A stretch of 64,000 bases of DNA from Ruminococcus sp. Phil11 (GCA_001940925.1 MSGZ01000020.1:36544-100543); one strand, 5' to 3'. Shown: positions 32,526 to 42,624, numbered from the stretch's first letter. Made by a program: numbers and translations. The notes: generated by a model not told the origin, from the sequence alone.

Positions 32526-33481
32526 TATGCTTCGGCAGAGGCTTCTGCCGGTTCGGGATATTCCGCCTTCTGCTGCGGGAAAAGGAACAGCAGGAACAGA
32601 ATGACGATCATCTGCACGATTGTTGTGCCGAGGCCGCCCTCCAGTCCGAAGCTGCCGCCGTTCATCCACGCGGCACTGTCGGTCTGCACAAAATGCAGCA
32701 CGGAGGAGCCTGTATCCAGACCGCTGACCTTCAGGCCGAAGAAGCTGCCCTGCGTCCAGTTCCAGAGCGAATGCAGCGCAGCCGCACCCCAGATGCTGTC
32801 CGTGCGGAGCATATACAGCGACATGATGACGCCGAACAGTGCGACATTCAGCACGCCGGAAACAGTCACGCCGTTGTTCCCGAGGTGCGCGCAGCCGAAG
32901 ATCACCGCACTGAAGATCACGGCAAACCACGGCTTCCGATAAGTCCCCGCGGACATCATCATAAAGCCGCGGAATGCAAATTCTTCGGAGAAGCCCTGAA
33001 TGATCCAGCCGCCAGCGATCAGGAGCATGAGCGGGAGATCCAGGGGAGCATCGGACGAACCGGCACGGACGGCTCCGGCTGCATAATTGAGGCCGATGAC
33101 CGCGGAGAACATTGCAAAGCCAATCACCGCACCGAGCAGATAATCCCGCACATAATGATGCTTCGTAAGTCCTGCGGTGCGCAGCGGACGGCACTCGATC
33201 CCCCGGCAAATCAGCAGCGTGACCGCAATGCTGACCAAAGTCAGATACAGCTGAAATGCAAAGAAGCCCGGCGATTCATGGAACGCCTGCATGGAATGTC
33301 CGGTCACCTGCATCACCATGATGACGGGCAGCAGCACAAGATATGTGCCGAGCCTTGTACCGATCAGGTAAGCGATCGCCAGCAGCAGCATGACGAACAC
33401 GTTTTCCGGCACACGCTGCTCCGGCAGGCTGCGGATGCGCGCAAACTGCGGCTGTGTATCGCGTAATTTCCAGTCTGCCAT
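32525..33481 (-). CDS. CPBP family intramembrane metalloprotease (copy 1)
   Basis: The 318-residue polytopic protein has the ABI/CPBP motifs EEFAFRG (Glu-Glu-x3-Arg), FGCAHLGN and HSLWNW, which place the glutamates and histidines of the intramembrane metal site. The family includes CaaX-type prenyl proteases and bacteriocin self-immunity or processing proteins. It is a tandem duplicate of the next gene upstream (both begin TxPQFxRIRSLPxQRVPxN in sense and share the MMSAGTY and GVLNVALFGVIMSLYML blocks). AAAGGA precedes the ATG, 13 bp after copy 2. The substrate is unknown. Confidence 0.92.
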   Translation of the reverse strand: MADWKLRDTQPQFARIRSLPEQRVPENVFVMLLLAIAYLIGTRLGTYLVLLPVIMVMQVTGHSMQAFHESPGFFAFQLYLTLVSIAVTLLICRGIECRPLRTAGLTKHHYVRDYLLGAVIGFAMFSAVIGLNYAAGAVRAGSSDAPLDLPLMLLIAGGWIIQGFSEEFAFRGFMMMSAGTYRKPWFAVIFSAVIFGCAHLGNNGVTVSGVLNVALFGVIMSLYMLRTDSIWGAAALHSLWNWTQGSFFGLKVSGLDTGSSVLHFVQTDSAAWMNGGSFGLEGGLGTTIVQMIVILFLLFLFPQQKAEYPEPAEASAEA

Positions 33482-33494
33482 GACGCCGTTTCCT

Positions 33495-34424
33495 TTATTC
33501 CGCTGCGGGGTATTCCGCCTTGCGCTGCGGAACGAAGCACAGCAGGATCACGCCGACAACAACGAGCACGATCGTCGTGCCGAGACCGCCCTCAAGACCG
33601 AAGCTGCCGCCGTTCATCCATGCCGCCGTTTCCGTCTGATCGAAGTGCAGGAACGATGCGCCCATATCCATGCCGCTGACCTTCAGGCCGAAGAAGTTGC
33701 CCTGTGCCCAGTTCCAGACCGAGTGCAGCGCAGCCGGTCCCCAGATGCTGTCCGTGCGGAGCATATACAGCGACATGATGACGCCGAACAGTGCGACATT
33801 CAGCACGCCGGAAACGGTCGAGCCGCTGTTGCCGATGTGCGCGGCACCGAACATGAGTGCGCTGAAAATGACCGCGACCCACGGCTTTTTATAGGTACCC
33901 GCGGACATCATCATAAAGCCGCGGAATGCGAATTCCTCGGAGAAGCCCTGAATCAGCCAGCCGCCTGCAAACAGCAGCATCAGCGGGATATTCAGGGGCG
34001 TATCGGACGAAGCAACGCGGACGGCTCCGGCTGCATAGTTGAGGCCGATGACTGCGGAGAACATCGCAAGGCCGAGCACGGCACCGATCAGGTAGTCCGA
34101 TACACAGCGGTGTTTCGTCAGACCCATGGTGCGGCCGGTGCGGCGTTCGATCAGCTTGCAGATCAGAATATTGATGATGATGCTGACGATCGTGCAGTAA
34201 AGCATCAGTGCCATATAGCCGGGGCCGTCCTGCTGCACGCGGCCGGAGAGCATAAGCAGGATCGAGATCGGTGTCAGCACGATGATCAGGCCGATCTGGT
34301 CGCAGAGCCAGTAGCCGACCGCGAGCAGGAACAGGATAAAGATGTTCTTCGGCACGCGCTGATTCGGCAGGCTGCGGATGCGTTCAAACTGCGGGATCGT
34401 TTCTGTTAGCTTTAAGTCCTTCAT
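33495..34424 (-). CDS. CPBP family intramembrane metalloprotease (copy 2)
   Basis: The 309-residue paralogue of the neighbouring gene has intact EEFAFRG, FGAAHIGN and HSVWNW motifs and about eight hydrophobic helices. Its ATG overlaps the stop of the RluA-type gene (ATGA), so translation is probably coupled. The duplicated pair is very alike in the catalytic half and diverges mainly in the first three helices and the C-terminal tail. That pattern fits two substrates, or an immunity-like dosage effect. No bacteriocin precursor is visible near the pair apart from unproven small ORFs. Confidence 0.92.
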   Translation of the reverse strand: MKDLKLTETIPQFERIRSLPNQRVPKNIFILFLLAVGYWLCDQIGLIIVLTPISILLMLSGRVQQDGPGYMALMLYCTIVSIIINILICKLIERRTGRTMGLTKHRCVSDYLIGAVLGLAMFSAVIGLNYAAGAVRVASSDTPLNIPLMLLFAGGWLIQGFSEEFAFRGFMMMSAGTYKKPWVAVIFSALMFGAAHIGNSGSTVSGVLNVALFGVIMSLYMLRTDSIWGPAALHSVWNWAQGNFFGLKVSGMDMGASFLHFDQTETAAWMNGGSFGLEGGLGTTIVLVVVGVILLCFVPQRKAEYPAAE

Positions 34425-35302
34425 GATTCTGTATTCCTTTCTGTTTCCGGGATCGTTGAATGCAAAAGCTGCTGCATACCGGGACGGAGCGGTGCGGTCA
34501 GTGTGATCTGCTTACCGGTTTCCGGTTCGGGAAAGATCATTTTGCCGCAGTGCAGCGCATGTGCCGTCAGAACGGAGCAGTCTCCGCCGTAGAGCGAATC
34601 CCCGAGCAGCGGACAGCCGATATGCGCCATGTGCACGCGGATCTGATGCGTTCTGCCGGTCTCCGGCGTCAGCTCGACGAGCGTACACTGCGGCGTCTGA
34701 CACAGCACGCGGTAATGCGTGACGGCAGGCTTTCCGTCCGCCCGCACGCAGCGCGTAATGACGGATTCCCGCTCCCTCGCGATCGGCGCGTCAACCGTCC
34801 CCGAACCGGTCAGGCCGGGAGGGACAAGCGCATAATAACGCTTCTGTACCGCATTCCGCAGGCGGTGCGCGGCATAGACGGTCTTTGCGATGACGCAGAG
34901 GCCGGAGGTATTGCGGTCAAGGCGGTTCACGAGATGAAAGCCGCAGTCCGGGCAGACCGCTGCAAACCAGTTCGCGAGCGTGTCGTCCCGGTGAAGCATG
35001 GAAGGATGCGCGGGGATCCCCGCGGGCTTGTCACAGACCAGAATCTGCGCGGATTCGTACACGACCGGTACGTTCAGCGCGGGGTTCGGTGTATGGTCAC
35101 AGTGCTCCGGCAGATGCAGCAGAATGATATCGCCGCTGCTGACGGCATCGACCGTGCGGATGTGCTGCCCGTTTCTTGTCATGCCGTCGGGGACGGCTTT
35201 CAGGCGTTTCAGCATTCCGGCGGAGATGCCCGCATGATGCCGGAGATATGCACCGAGCGGCATTTCGTCTGTGCACTGCACAGTGATCCGCATCCGGCTC
35301 AT
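34421..35302 (-). CDS. RluA-family pseudouridine synthase
   Basis: The 293-residue protein has an S4-like N-terminus, then the catalytic segment HLVNRLDRNTSGL (about 122-134, Asp nucleophile) and GRTHQIRVHMAHIGCPLLGD (about 217-236), typical of RluA/RluD enzymes that isomerise uridines in rRNA or tRNA. The exact target cannot be predicted. The ATG has only a weak site of its own, AGAGG. It overlaps the stop of a 12-codon upstream ORF that has a near-perfect AAAGGAGG, so translation may be coupled. It heads the operon with the two CPBP proteases. Confidence 0.92.
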   Translation of the reverse strand: MSRMRITVQCTDEMPLGAYLRHHAGISAGMLKRLKAVPDGMTRNGQHIRTVDAVSSGDIILLHLPEHCDHTPNPALNVPVVYESAQILVCDKPAGIPAHPSMLHRDDTLANWFAAVCPDCGFHLVNRLDRNTSGLCVIAKTVYAAHRLRNAVQKRYYALVPPGLTGSGTVDAPIARERESVITRCVRADGKPAVTHYRVLCQTPQCTLVELTPETGRTHQIRVHMAHIGCPLLGDSLYGGDCSVLTAHALHCGKMIFPEPETGKQITLTAPLRPGMQQLLHSTIPETERNTES

Positions 35303-35337
35303 AAGGAAGCCTCTGCGGCGGATGTTCCGGTTCTCAC
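35299..35337 (-). CDS. 12-codon upstream ORF coupled to RluA-type gene
   Basis: A GTG start at 35337 lies 7 bases after AGGAGG and encodes MRTGTSAAEASL. The TGA overlaps the downstream ATG (ATGA). The strong site belongs to this short frame and not to the synthase frame, so it probably delivers ribosomes to the synthase start. Confidence 0.5.
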   Translation of the reverse strand: MRTGTSAAEASL

Positions 35338-35371
35338 GGCAGAGCCTCCTTTCGTTTGCATTCCGTCAAAC

Positions 35372-35400
35372 ATCTTATCATATTTCCCCCCATTTGTCAA
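35372..35400 (-). promoter_or_regulatory. Promoter of RluA-CPBP operon
   Basis: On the minus strand TTGACA (35400-35395) and TAAGAT (35377-35372) have a 17-bp spacer. It lies at the edge of element A copy 2. Confidence 0.75.
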
Positions 35401-35403
35401 GCG

Positions 35404-35555
35404 GGGAGCCCCCGCGGGCGATTCCCTCCGGGGGCGGTTGGCGATACTCTCCCAATATTCACAGTACACGCCGCGAAGCGGCTTTTGGCAGGCATCTTCT
35501 CCCAATGTTTCGGTCAGTGAAAAGTGAATAACGAAGAATGAATAGTGAATAGTGT
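35404..35555 (-). repeat. Dispersed intergenic element A, copy 2
   Basis: In minus-strand orientation it runs from CACTATTCACTATTCATTC through the hairpin GCCGCTTCGCGGC to GGGGCTCC, matching copy 1 at 18746-18891. Part of it lies just upstream of the RluA operon promoter. Confidence 0.75.
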
Positions 35556-35564
35556 TCGCCTCAC

Positions 35565-35604
35565 TATAAAAGGACACCGGCCGTATGCCCGACCGGTGCC
35601 CTTT
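35565..35604 (-). terminator. Terminator of 901-aa dockerin gene
   Basis: On the minus strand the stem AAGGGCACCGGTCG pairs with CGGCCGGTGTCCTT and is followed by TTTTAT. Confidence 0.75.
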
Positions 35605-35636
35605 CGTATCAGATTCTGTCATGCGGCGTGTTCCGC

Positions 35637-38342
35637 TTATTTCGCCTTCGCTGCCAGAAGCTTCTGCTTCATCACGCTCAGGTCTGCTGCGTTGATGCGG
35701 TTGTCGTCCTTCATGTCTGCCGCAAAGATCTGCTGCTCGGTCAGGGTGCCTGCGCCGCTCAGATACTTGGACAGTGCCACGAGGTCGGCAGTCGTAATAC
35801 CCTTGTCGCCGTTGAGGTCGCCCTTTTCGATCGTGATCTCCGTCAGGGAAAGATCGTCATTCACCTTGAAATACTTGACGGCGTCCACGATGTCCTCATT
35901 GCGGTCCCAGCTCCGGCAGGAGCCGACCTTGACCTTCAGGATACCCGCCCGGACCGGCTTGTACAGGAAGGTCGTATACTGCGTGCCGCCGCTCGGCATC
36001 TGGCCGTGGTCTGCAACGGGTACACGGCTGTAGTCCCGCTCCGTGACAGGATCGGCGATCGCAGAGCCGGTCACTTCCATGAAGGCACTGTAACCGGTCG
36101 AGCCGCTGCCGGAACCTGTGCCGAGGATAAAGCCGTTCTTCACATAAAGGATGCTGTCTTTCGAGCCCGCCGTGTCATAGTCCGCCGGGAACAGATCGTT
36201 CAGCTCGGTCTCGCGTGCCTTGAGCGTTTCATCCACTTCAAAGGACAGCGTATAAAGCCGCGCCTGCGGGATGCTTTTGCCCTCCTTCGGGACGCGCAGC
36301 CATTTCATGCCGAAATTGCCCTCGGACAGCACATTGTAGACCTCGACCAGATAGCCTCTGTCGCCCTCGGTGTAGCACTCCGTCGAAAGCAGCTTGTGGT
36401 TTGCGCTGCCGCCTGCCATGCCCGGATCGTCCAGCACATAGTCAAAGTCCTCGGAAACGGTGAACGGGATGCAGAGCACGAGTTTGCCGCTGACTGCCTT
36501 ATAAAGCGGGAATTCGCTTGCCTGCTCAAAGTTCGTCGGTGCCCATGACGGAACATTCTCATCGGGCATCCGCACAACGTATATGGTACCGTCGTTTCTG
36601 CGGATCGCTGCGAGTGTCTGCTCGGTGACGACCGTGCTTTTGTTATGCGTGACCTTCACCTTGATCGTTCCGGGTTTCGTGATCTGTACATAATCCGCAA
36701 ACTGTACGCCGTCCGCATCGACCGGACCGGAAAACCGATGGCTGCAGTCCGACGTTTTCCAGCTCAGCTTTTTGCCCTCCAGTGTAGCCTCTATCTCATT
36801 GTAGCTCATGTGGATCGTATAGTCATTGTTTGATGCAAAGATCAGATAATCGCCTCTGCCGTCCACATTGCAGGTCGTATCGTAGGAGGAGCCGAGACCA
36901 TTGCCGCTGCCCGAAGAATAGATAAACGACTCATATTCGCTCTGGCAGTCCGGCACATAGCCGCGCCAGTCGGTCTCGGTGATGCTCAGGTCATCCGCAA
37001 TCGTGAAGCGGAACATATCCGGAGCTGCGGAAGCTTCCGTCGGTTCCTCACAGAGCATAAACACACCCGGCCGCGAGGCTTTCCATACCGTCACATGATA
37101 ATAATGGTTCAGGCCGTCCGGATTCACCGCAAAGGAACTGGAGTCTGTATATTCCCGGCCGTAACTGTCCGTATAGATTTCCTGCGGGATGTATAATTTG
37201 TCCAGAAGCTTCACGCAGTCTCCGTTATCCGTGCCGTCAACCGGTTCGCACACGCAGTTTGAAGCATCCAGCGTCTGAGACGTATCGTACCGCGAAACGA
37301 TGCAGATCACGCCGTCCTCAACGTAGGAATTGCCGTAGTTATTCTGGAAATTGCACGCATCCGAATAAAACTCCGGGACCCAGCCCGGCAGGCGATTCTG
37401 CTGGATGCTGGCATCGTAGAGACAAATCTGGCCGGAGCCTTCCTTGCCTGCGATGTAGTTCTTTTCTCTGGTGCGCGTGGAACTGTCCGACCGGGTCAGA
37501 GAAATCCGGGCCTTGACGTCGCCGATGTCCCGGATGCGGTAGAAGCGCGCGTATTGTTCGGAAGATCCGGGATCAGGCGGCAGCAGACTCTGTTTGGTGC
37601 AGGCCGTGCGCCATTCGTCGTCCACATCATCGCCGTTGAGCGTGACGTGCATATTCATTGTCTCGCCGGTGCTGCCGTTGACCGTACCTGCCAGAACGAT
37701 AAAATCGTCCTGCGCAAAGAAGCCGTCGTGCTCGCTCATAAAAGCGTCGTATTCGGTCTTGCAGTCCGGCGTATACGCACGCCAGCCGGTCTCCGCGACG
37801 TTCAGCGCGTCCGTCGAGACGAGGAAGGTATACGGGATCAGCATGGTCGCGGTGCCGCTGTTTTCGCCGTCCGCGGGATCAAACGTATACTGACGGGTCA
37901 AGGTGTTGCTGCCCGCCTGCGTCGGCTTCCACACACTGACGAAATAATGCACATTTTTGTTGTAATCGGCGATCATGCCCTCCTGCTCAAGCTTTGCCTC
38001 CCATTCGGCGCGCTCCTCTGCGGGCATCGAATTCAGATCGGGCATTCCGTCCTGCGGCTCATAGACAATCTCCTTTTGGAAGATGCGCTCCGCGGAACCC
38101 TCTGCAAGTTTTTCATTCAGATTCGGATTCCGGCTGTTGTCCACGCGCTCGCAGATGCAGTAAACGCCGTCTGCCGCACGGGTCGTGCCGTAGGTATTCT
38201 GGAAATTAACAGCCTCCTCAAGACTTGCCGGCACCCATGACGGCACATCTGCCGCGGATGCATACACCGCCGGGAATGACGGCAGTGCGGAGCAGAACAT
38301 CGCTGCTGACAGGATGACTGCTGCTGTTTTACGCTGCTTCAT
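35637..38342 (-). CDS. Secreted 901-aa dockerin protein with internal repeats
   Basis: The product has a signal peptide (about 1-30) and three repeats of roughly 260-300 residues that each begin with a VPSWVP/LPGWVP/VPSWAP motif followed by an NFQNxYG-like segment. It ends in a C-terminal type I dockerin (GDLNGDKGITTADLVALSKYL and ADMKDDNRINAADLSVMKQKL). The dockerin should attach it to a scaffoldin cohesin outside the cell. I recognise no catalytic glycoside hydrolase motif in the repeats; they look like beta-rich modules of unknown role. Starting at 38342 gives a proper signal peptide, with AAAGGAG 8 bases upstream. A promoter about 195 bp upstream gives an unusually long leader. Confidence 0.9.
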   Translation of the reverse strand: MKQRKTAAVILSAAMFCSALPSFPAVYASAADVPSWVPASLEEAVNFQNTYGTTRAADGVYCICERVDNSRNPNLNEKLAEGSAERIFQKEIVYEPQDGMPDLNSMPAEERAEWEAKLEQEGMIADYNKNVHYFVSVWKPTQAGSNTLTRQYTFDPADGENSGTATMLIPYTFLVSTDALNVAETGWRAYTPDCKTEYDAFMSEHDGFFAQDDFIVLAGTVNGSTGETMNMHVTLNGDDVDDEWRTACTKQSLLPPDPGSSEQYARFYRIRDIGDVKARISLTRSDSSTRTREKNYIAGKEGSGQICLYDASIQQNRLPGWVPEFYSDACNFQNNYGNSYVEDGVICIVSRYDTSQTLDASNCVCEPVDGTDNGDCVKLLDKLYIPQEIYTDSYGREYTDSSSFAVNPDGLNHYYHVTVWKASRPGVFMLCEEPTEASAAPDMFRFTIADDLSITETDWRGYVPDCQSEYESFIYSSGSGNGLGSSYDTTCNVDGRGDYLIFASNNDYTIHMSYNEIEATLEGKKLSWKTSDCSHRFSGPVDADGVQFADYVQITKPGTIKVKVTHNKSTVVTEQTLAAIRRNDGTIYVVRMPDENVPSWAPTNFEQASEFPLYKAVSGKLVLCIPFTVSEDFDYVLDDPGMAGGSANHKLLSTECYTEGDRGYLVEVYNVLSEGNFGMKWLRVPKEGKSIPQARLYTLSFEVDETLKARETELNDLFPADYDTAGSKDSILYVKNGFILGTGSGSGSTGYSAFMEVTGSAIADPVTERDYSRVPVADHGQMPSGGTQYTTFLYKPVRAGILKVKVGSCRSWDRNEDIVDAVKYFKVNDDLSLTEITIEKGDLNGDKGITTADLVALSKYLSGAGTLTEQQIFAADMKDDNRINAADLSVMKQKLLAAKAK

Positions 38343-38689
38343 CAAGATCACTCCTTTTCTGTAAACATGGAATCTCCATTCAAGGGAAACCGGGGGCATC
38401 TGCCGCGAACGGCATCACGCTGTCTCCCTGTATACCAATATAGACCGGAAACGCAGAAAAAGGTTACAGTTAAATCAGAAAAATAAAATGCGCTTTTGCA
38501 GTGCCTTCTGCGGCTTTGCTTCCGGCTCCCGTTTTTATGATACCACAGAATTTTGTTATAGTCAATCGCTTTACAAAAACAATTTCTTAGCCTGCCTGAC
38601 AGCAAAGTGCACGGATTTCAACAGAAAAAACGCCGTTTTTTCTCCGGCGAAAGAGCCGCTCCCGCCGCTGTTTTCCCCCGCTGACCCTC
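38343..38689. other. Long leader of dockerin gene and spacer to parA
   Basis: It contains the minus-strand promoter at 38537-38565 and a leader of about 190 nt with GC-rich segments. No gene is seen, and no riboswitch can be supported. Confidence 0.5.
38537..38565 (-). promoter_or_regulatory. Promoter of 901-aa dockerin gene
   Basis: On the minus strand TTGACT (38565-38560) and TATCAT (38542-38537) have a 17-bp spacer. Confidence 0.65.
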
Positions 38690-38718
38690 TTTACATTTTA
38701 ATATGAATATGGTATAAT
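38690..38718 (+). promoter_or_regulatory. Promoter of parAB-guaB
   Basis: TTTACA (38690-38695) and TATAAT (38713-38718) have a 17-bp spacer, 62 bp before parA. Confidence 0.8.
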
Positions 38719-38780
38719 GATAAGAAACAGAAAGAATCACCGGCAGAACCTGCCGGATCAGAACGGAGGCGTCCTGCGGT

Positions 38781-39587
38781 ATGGGCAAAATCATCGCATT
38801 TGCGAACCAAAAGGGCGGCGTCGGCAAATCGACGACCGTCGTCAGCCTCGGTGCCTATTTCGGTATGCGCGGCAAAAAGGTGCTCTGTGTCGATGCGGAC
38901 TCGCAGGGCAACACCACGACTGGCTTCGGCGTTTCCAAAAAGGATCTTTCCTGTTCCGCTTATGATGTCCTGATCGGTCAGTGCCGCATTCAGGACGCGA
39001 TCGTTGAAACCGAATTCGAGAACGTCAGCCTGCTGCCTGCCGTTTCGGCACTGGCAGGCGCGGAGATCGAGCTGATCGAGCTGGAGAACCGCGTGCAGCG
39101 TCTGAAAATGGCACTGATGAGCTGCCGTCTGACGTATGACTTTATTCTGATAGACTGCCCGCCGTCGCTCAGCCTCATCACGCTGAACAGCCTCGTCGCC
39201 GCGGATTCCGTGCTCATTCCGATGACAGCGGAATATCTCTCACTGGAGGGCCTTTCGCAGCTATACGAGACGATCAGGATCGTGAAAAGCAAATATAACC
39301 CGGGGCTGCACATCGAGGGCATTCTCTTTACCATGTACGACGGCCGCCTGAACCTCTCGGAGCAGGTCGTCGCGGAGGTCGAAAAATTCTTCCCCGGACA
39401 GGTCTTTGAAACGAAGATTCCGCGGAATGTCCGGCTCTCGGAAGCACCGAGCCACGGCAAGCCGGTCTTTTACTACGACCGCTCGTCCAGAGGCTCCGAA
39501 AGCTATGAGATGTTAGGGCATGAGCTGCTCGGCGAGCCGCTTGTCCCGGACATCAAGCCGAAACGCTTTATTTTCAGCAGGAAATAA
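38781..39587 (+). CDS. parA: Chromosome partitioning ATPase ParA/Soj
   Basis: The 268-residue Walker-type ATPase has the deviant Walker A KGGVGKSTT (about 11-19, with the signature lysine KGG), Walker A' DADSQGNTT (about 39-47) and Walker B FILIDCPPSLS (about 117-127). It binds DNA non-specifically as an ATP dimer and, with ParB, moves origin regions or regulates DnaA. GGAGG lies 11 bases upstream of the ATG. It is followed 57 bp later by parB. The chromosomal type is inferred from length and from guaB beyond it. Confidence 0.95.
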   Translation: MGKIIAFANQKGGVGKSTTVVSLGAYFGMRGKKVLCVDADSQGNTTTGFGVSKKDLSCSAYDVLIGQCRIQDAIVETEFENVSLLPAVSALAGAEIELIELENRVQRLKMALMSCRLTYDFILIDCPPSLSLITLNSLVAADSVLIPMTAEYLSLEGLSQLYETIRIVKSKYNPGLHIEGILFTMYDGRLNLSEQVVAEVEKFFPGQVFETKIPRNVRLSEAPSHGKPVFYYDRSSRGSESYEMLGHELLGEPLVPDIKPKRFIFSRK

Positions 39588-39644
39588 ACTGCGGCAGACC
39601 TTTTCTGCAGGCAGATCATTTTGATACAGAAGGCAGGCGAGAAC

Positions 39645-40502
39645 ATGGCAAAGGGCGGACTCGGGCTCGGCAGCGGACTCAGCTCCCTGTTTGAGCAGAA
39701 TGCAGCAGATCCCGCAGGCGGCGTACAGACCGTGCGGATCACCGAAATCGAGCAGAACCGTTCGCAGCCCCGCAAACGCTTCGACGACGAATCGCTGACA
39801 GAGCTTGCGGAGTCTATTCAGGCACACGGAATGCTCCAGCCGATTGTCGTCAGACCCGTCGGGGAACGGCGGTATCAGATCGTCGCAGGAGAACGCCGCT
39901 GGCGTGCGGCCAAGCGCATCGGGCTCTCCGAGGTTCCGGTCATCATCCGTGAGCTTACTGACAGTGAGGCCAGTCAGATTGCGATGATCGAGAATCTGCA
40001 GCGCGAGAACCTCAACCCGATCGAGGAGGCACTCGGCTATCAGACGCTGATGCAGCAGTACGGCATGACGCAGGAGGAGGTCGCAAAGACCGTCGGGCGG
40101 TCGCGTCCGGCTGTTGCGAACAGTCTCCGGCTGCTGAATCTGCCGGTGCTTGTGCAGGATCATCTTGAAAAGGGCAGGATCTCCGTCGGCCACGCAAAGG
40201 CACTGGCTGCGATCAAAGACGAAAAGCTCCTGCTGGAATGCGCCGCCCGCGCCGCGGAGGATAAGATCACCGTCCGCGAGATCGAGGCACTCGCGCAGAA
40301 GCAGAACGATCCCGCAAAGCCCGCTGAAAAGCAGAAAACCCCGGAGCAGATCTTCTATGAGGAAATGGAGATCAGCCTCGGCAGTCATCTCGGCAGAAAG
40401 GTGCATGTGTCCGGCAGCAAGAAGAAGGGCACACTCACTTTGGAATTTTATAACAAGGAAGATTTGCAGGTGCTTTGTCAGCTGCTGACAAAGGATGCAT
40501 AA
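39645..40502 (+). CDS. parB: Chromosome partitioning protein ParB/Spo0J
   Basis: The 285-residue protein starts MAKGGLGLGSGLSSLFEQ, the typical basic/glycine-rich N-terminus. It has the ParB nuclease-like/CTPase box (QNRSQPRKRFDDE...GERRYQIVAGERRWRAAKR, split over about 45-95), ENLQRENLNPIEEA, and an HTH (TQEEVAKTVGRSRPAVANSLRLL). It loads at parS sites and slides as a CTP clamp. No parS palindrome was found inside the window. The ATG at 39645 is preferred over an upstream in-frame TTG. The gene ends 21 bp before guaB, suggesting a shared transcript. Confidence 0.95.
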   Translation: MAKGGLGLGSGLSSLFEQNAADPAGGVQTVRITEIEQNRSQPRKRFDDESLTELAESIQAHGMLQPIVVRPVGERRYQIVAGERRWRAAKRIGLSEVPVIIRELTDSEASQIAMIENLQRENLNPIEEALGYQTLMQQYGMTQEEVAKTVGRSRPAVANSLRLLNLPVLVQDHLEKGRISVGHAKALAAIKDEKLLLECAARAAEDKITVREIEALAQKQNDPAKPAEKQKTPEQIFYEEMEISLGSHLGRKVHVSGSKKKGTLTLEFYNKEDLQVLCQLLTKDA

Positions 40503-41993
<1,491 letters not shown>

Positions 41994-42016
41994 TTCGGTG
42001 CCTCCGGCGGATCTGA

Positions 42017-42075
42017 AATGGGGCTCCGCCCAAACATGAAGAAACTTGTTTCTTCATGTTGAACCCCGCTGGGGA
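42017..42075 (+). repeat. Element B, left copy of 59-bp inverted pair
   Basis: These 59 bases, read on the opposite strand, are identical to 42625-42683. They contain the perfect palindrome AACATGAAGAAAC-TT-GTTTCTTCATGTT and half of a second, CTGGGGACTAGTCCCCAG, centred near 42077. Confidence 0.85.
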
Positions 42076-42106
42076 CTAGTCCCCAGACCCCGTTATGTAT
42101 AACAAG

Positions 42107-42139
42107 AGGGTGCTGATGCAAAAAATCGGCACCCTTTTT
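42107..42139 (+). terminator. Terminator after guaB
   Basis: The stem AGGGTGCTGAT/ATCGGCACCCT is followed by TTTTT. Confidence 0.8.
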
Positions 42140-42551
42140 GCATTCAGCCGCCGGTCGTGCGTTAGGCAAACGGTTTGCAGCCTCACAAAAGTTTTGGTCG
42201 AGCTTTTTCAAAAGCTCGCAGAGTCCAGAGACAGCGTCTCTGGTCGCCGTCCGCAGACGGCGAAACTCCCTTTCATACGGAGGAGCTCCGAAGGGGGGAA
42301 TCGAGCAAAACGCTCCGGGGGAGCGTTTTGCCGAGGGGGGAGCCCTGCGATAGAGGGCTCCCCCAAGCGAATCCCGGAGGGATTCGCAGCGCGCTGAAAG
42401 CGTCAGGCTGACGGAAGTCAGCCGCAAGCTTTCTGCGCGTACAGGTTTCCAAAGGGCGGCAGCCCTTTGGAGCGAAGTGCGAAGTGCGAAGTGCGAAGTG
42501 CGAAGGGCGAAAGCGCGAAAGTGGGAACGCTGAACACTGCACACAGGCAAT
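42140..42551. repeat. Array of short imperfect palindromes between guaB and purA
   Basis: Successive hairpin-forming segments include AGCTTTTTCAAAAGCT, CAGAGACAGCGTCTCTG, CGCCGTCCGCAGACGGCG, AAACGCTCC/GGAGCGTTTT, GGGAGCCC/GGGCTCCC, CGAATCC/GGATTCG and AAAGGGC/GCCCTTT. Several short open frames cross it on both strands, but none has a ribosome binding site. It looks like a compound intergenic repeat, not coding DNA. Confidence 0.7.
42472..42506. repeat. Heptanucleotide tandem repeat GCGAAGT
   Basis: Four exact GCGAAGT units and one GCGAAGG form a perfect 7-bp period, followed by degenerate GCGAAA units. Confidence 0.9.
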
Positions 42552-42591
42552 AAAAACAAAAAGGACGCCGATATTCACACATCAGCGTCCT
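42552..42591 (-). terminator. Terminator after purA
   Basis: On the minus strand the stem AGGACGCTGAT/ATCGGCGTCCT is followed by TTTTTGTTTTT. Confidence 0.88.
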
Positions 42592-42624
42592 ATTCGTTAT
42601 TTATAATGGGGGCTGGGGACAATG

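Noticed and set aside
38480..38535. Possible c-di-GMP riboswitch core in the dockerin gene leader
   Set aside because: The segment GGAAGCAAAGCC followed by a GCC/GGC loop resembles one arm of the class I aptamer, but the partner arm and closing stem are absent after the predicted start site.
42273..42578. Short ORFs in the guaB-purA spacer
   Set aside because: They run through palindromes and a microsatellite without ribosome sites.
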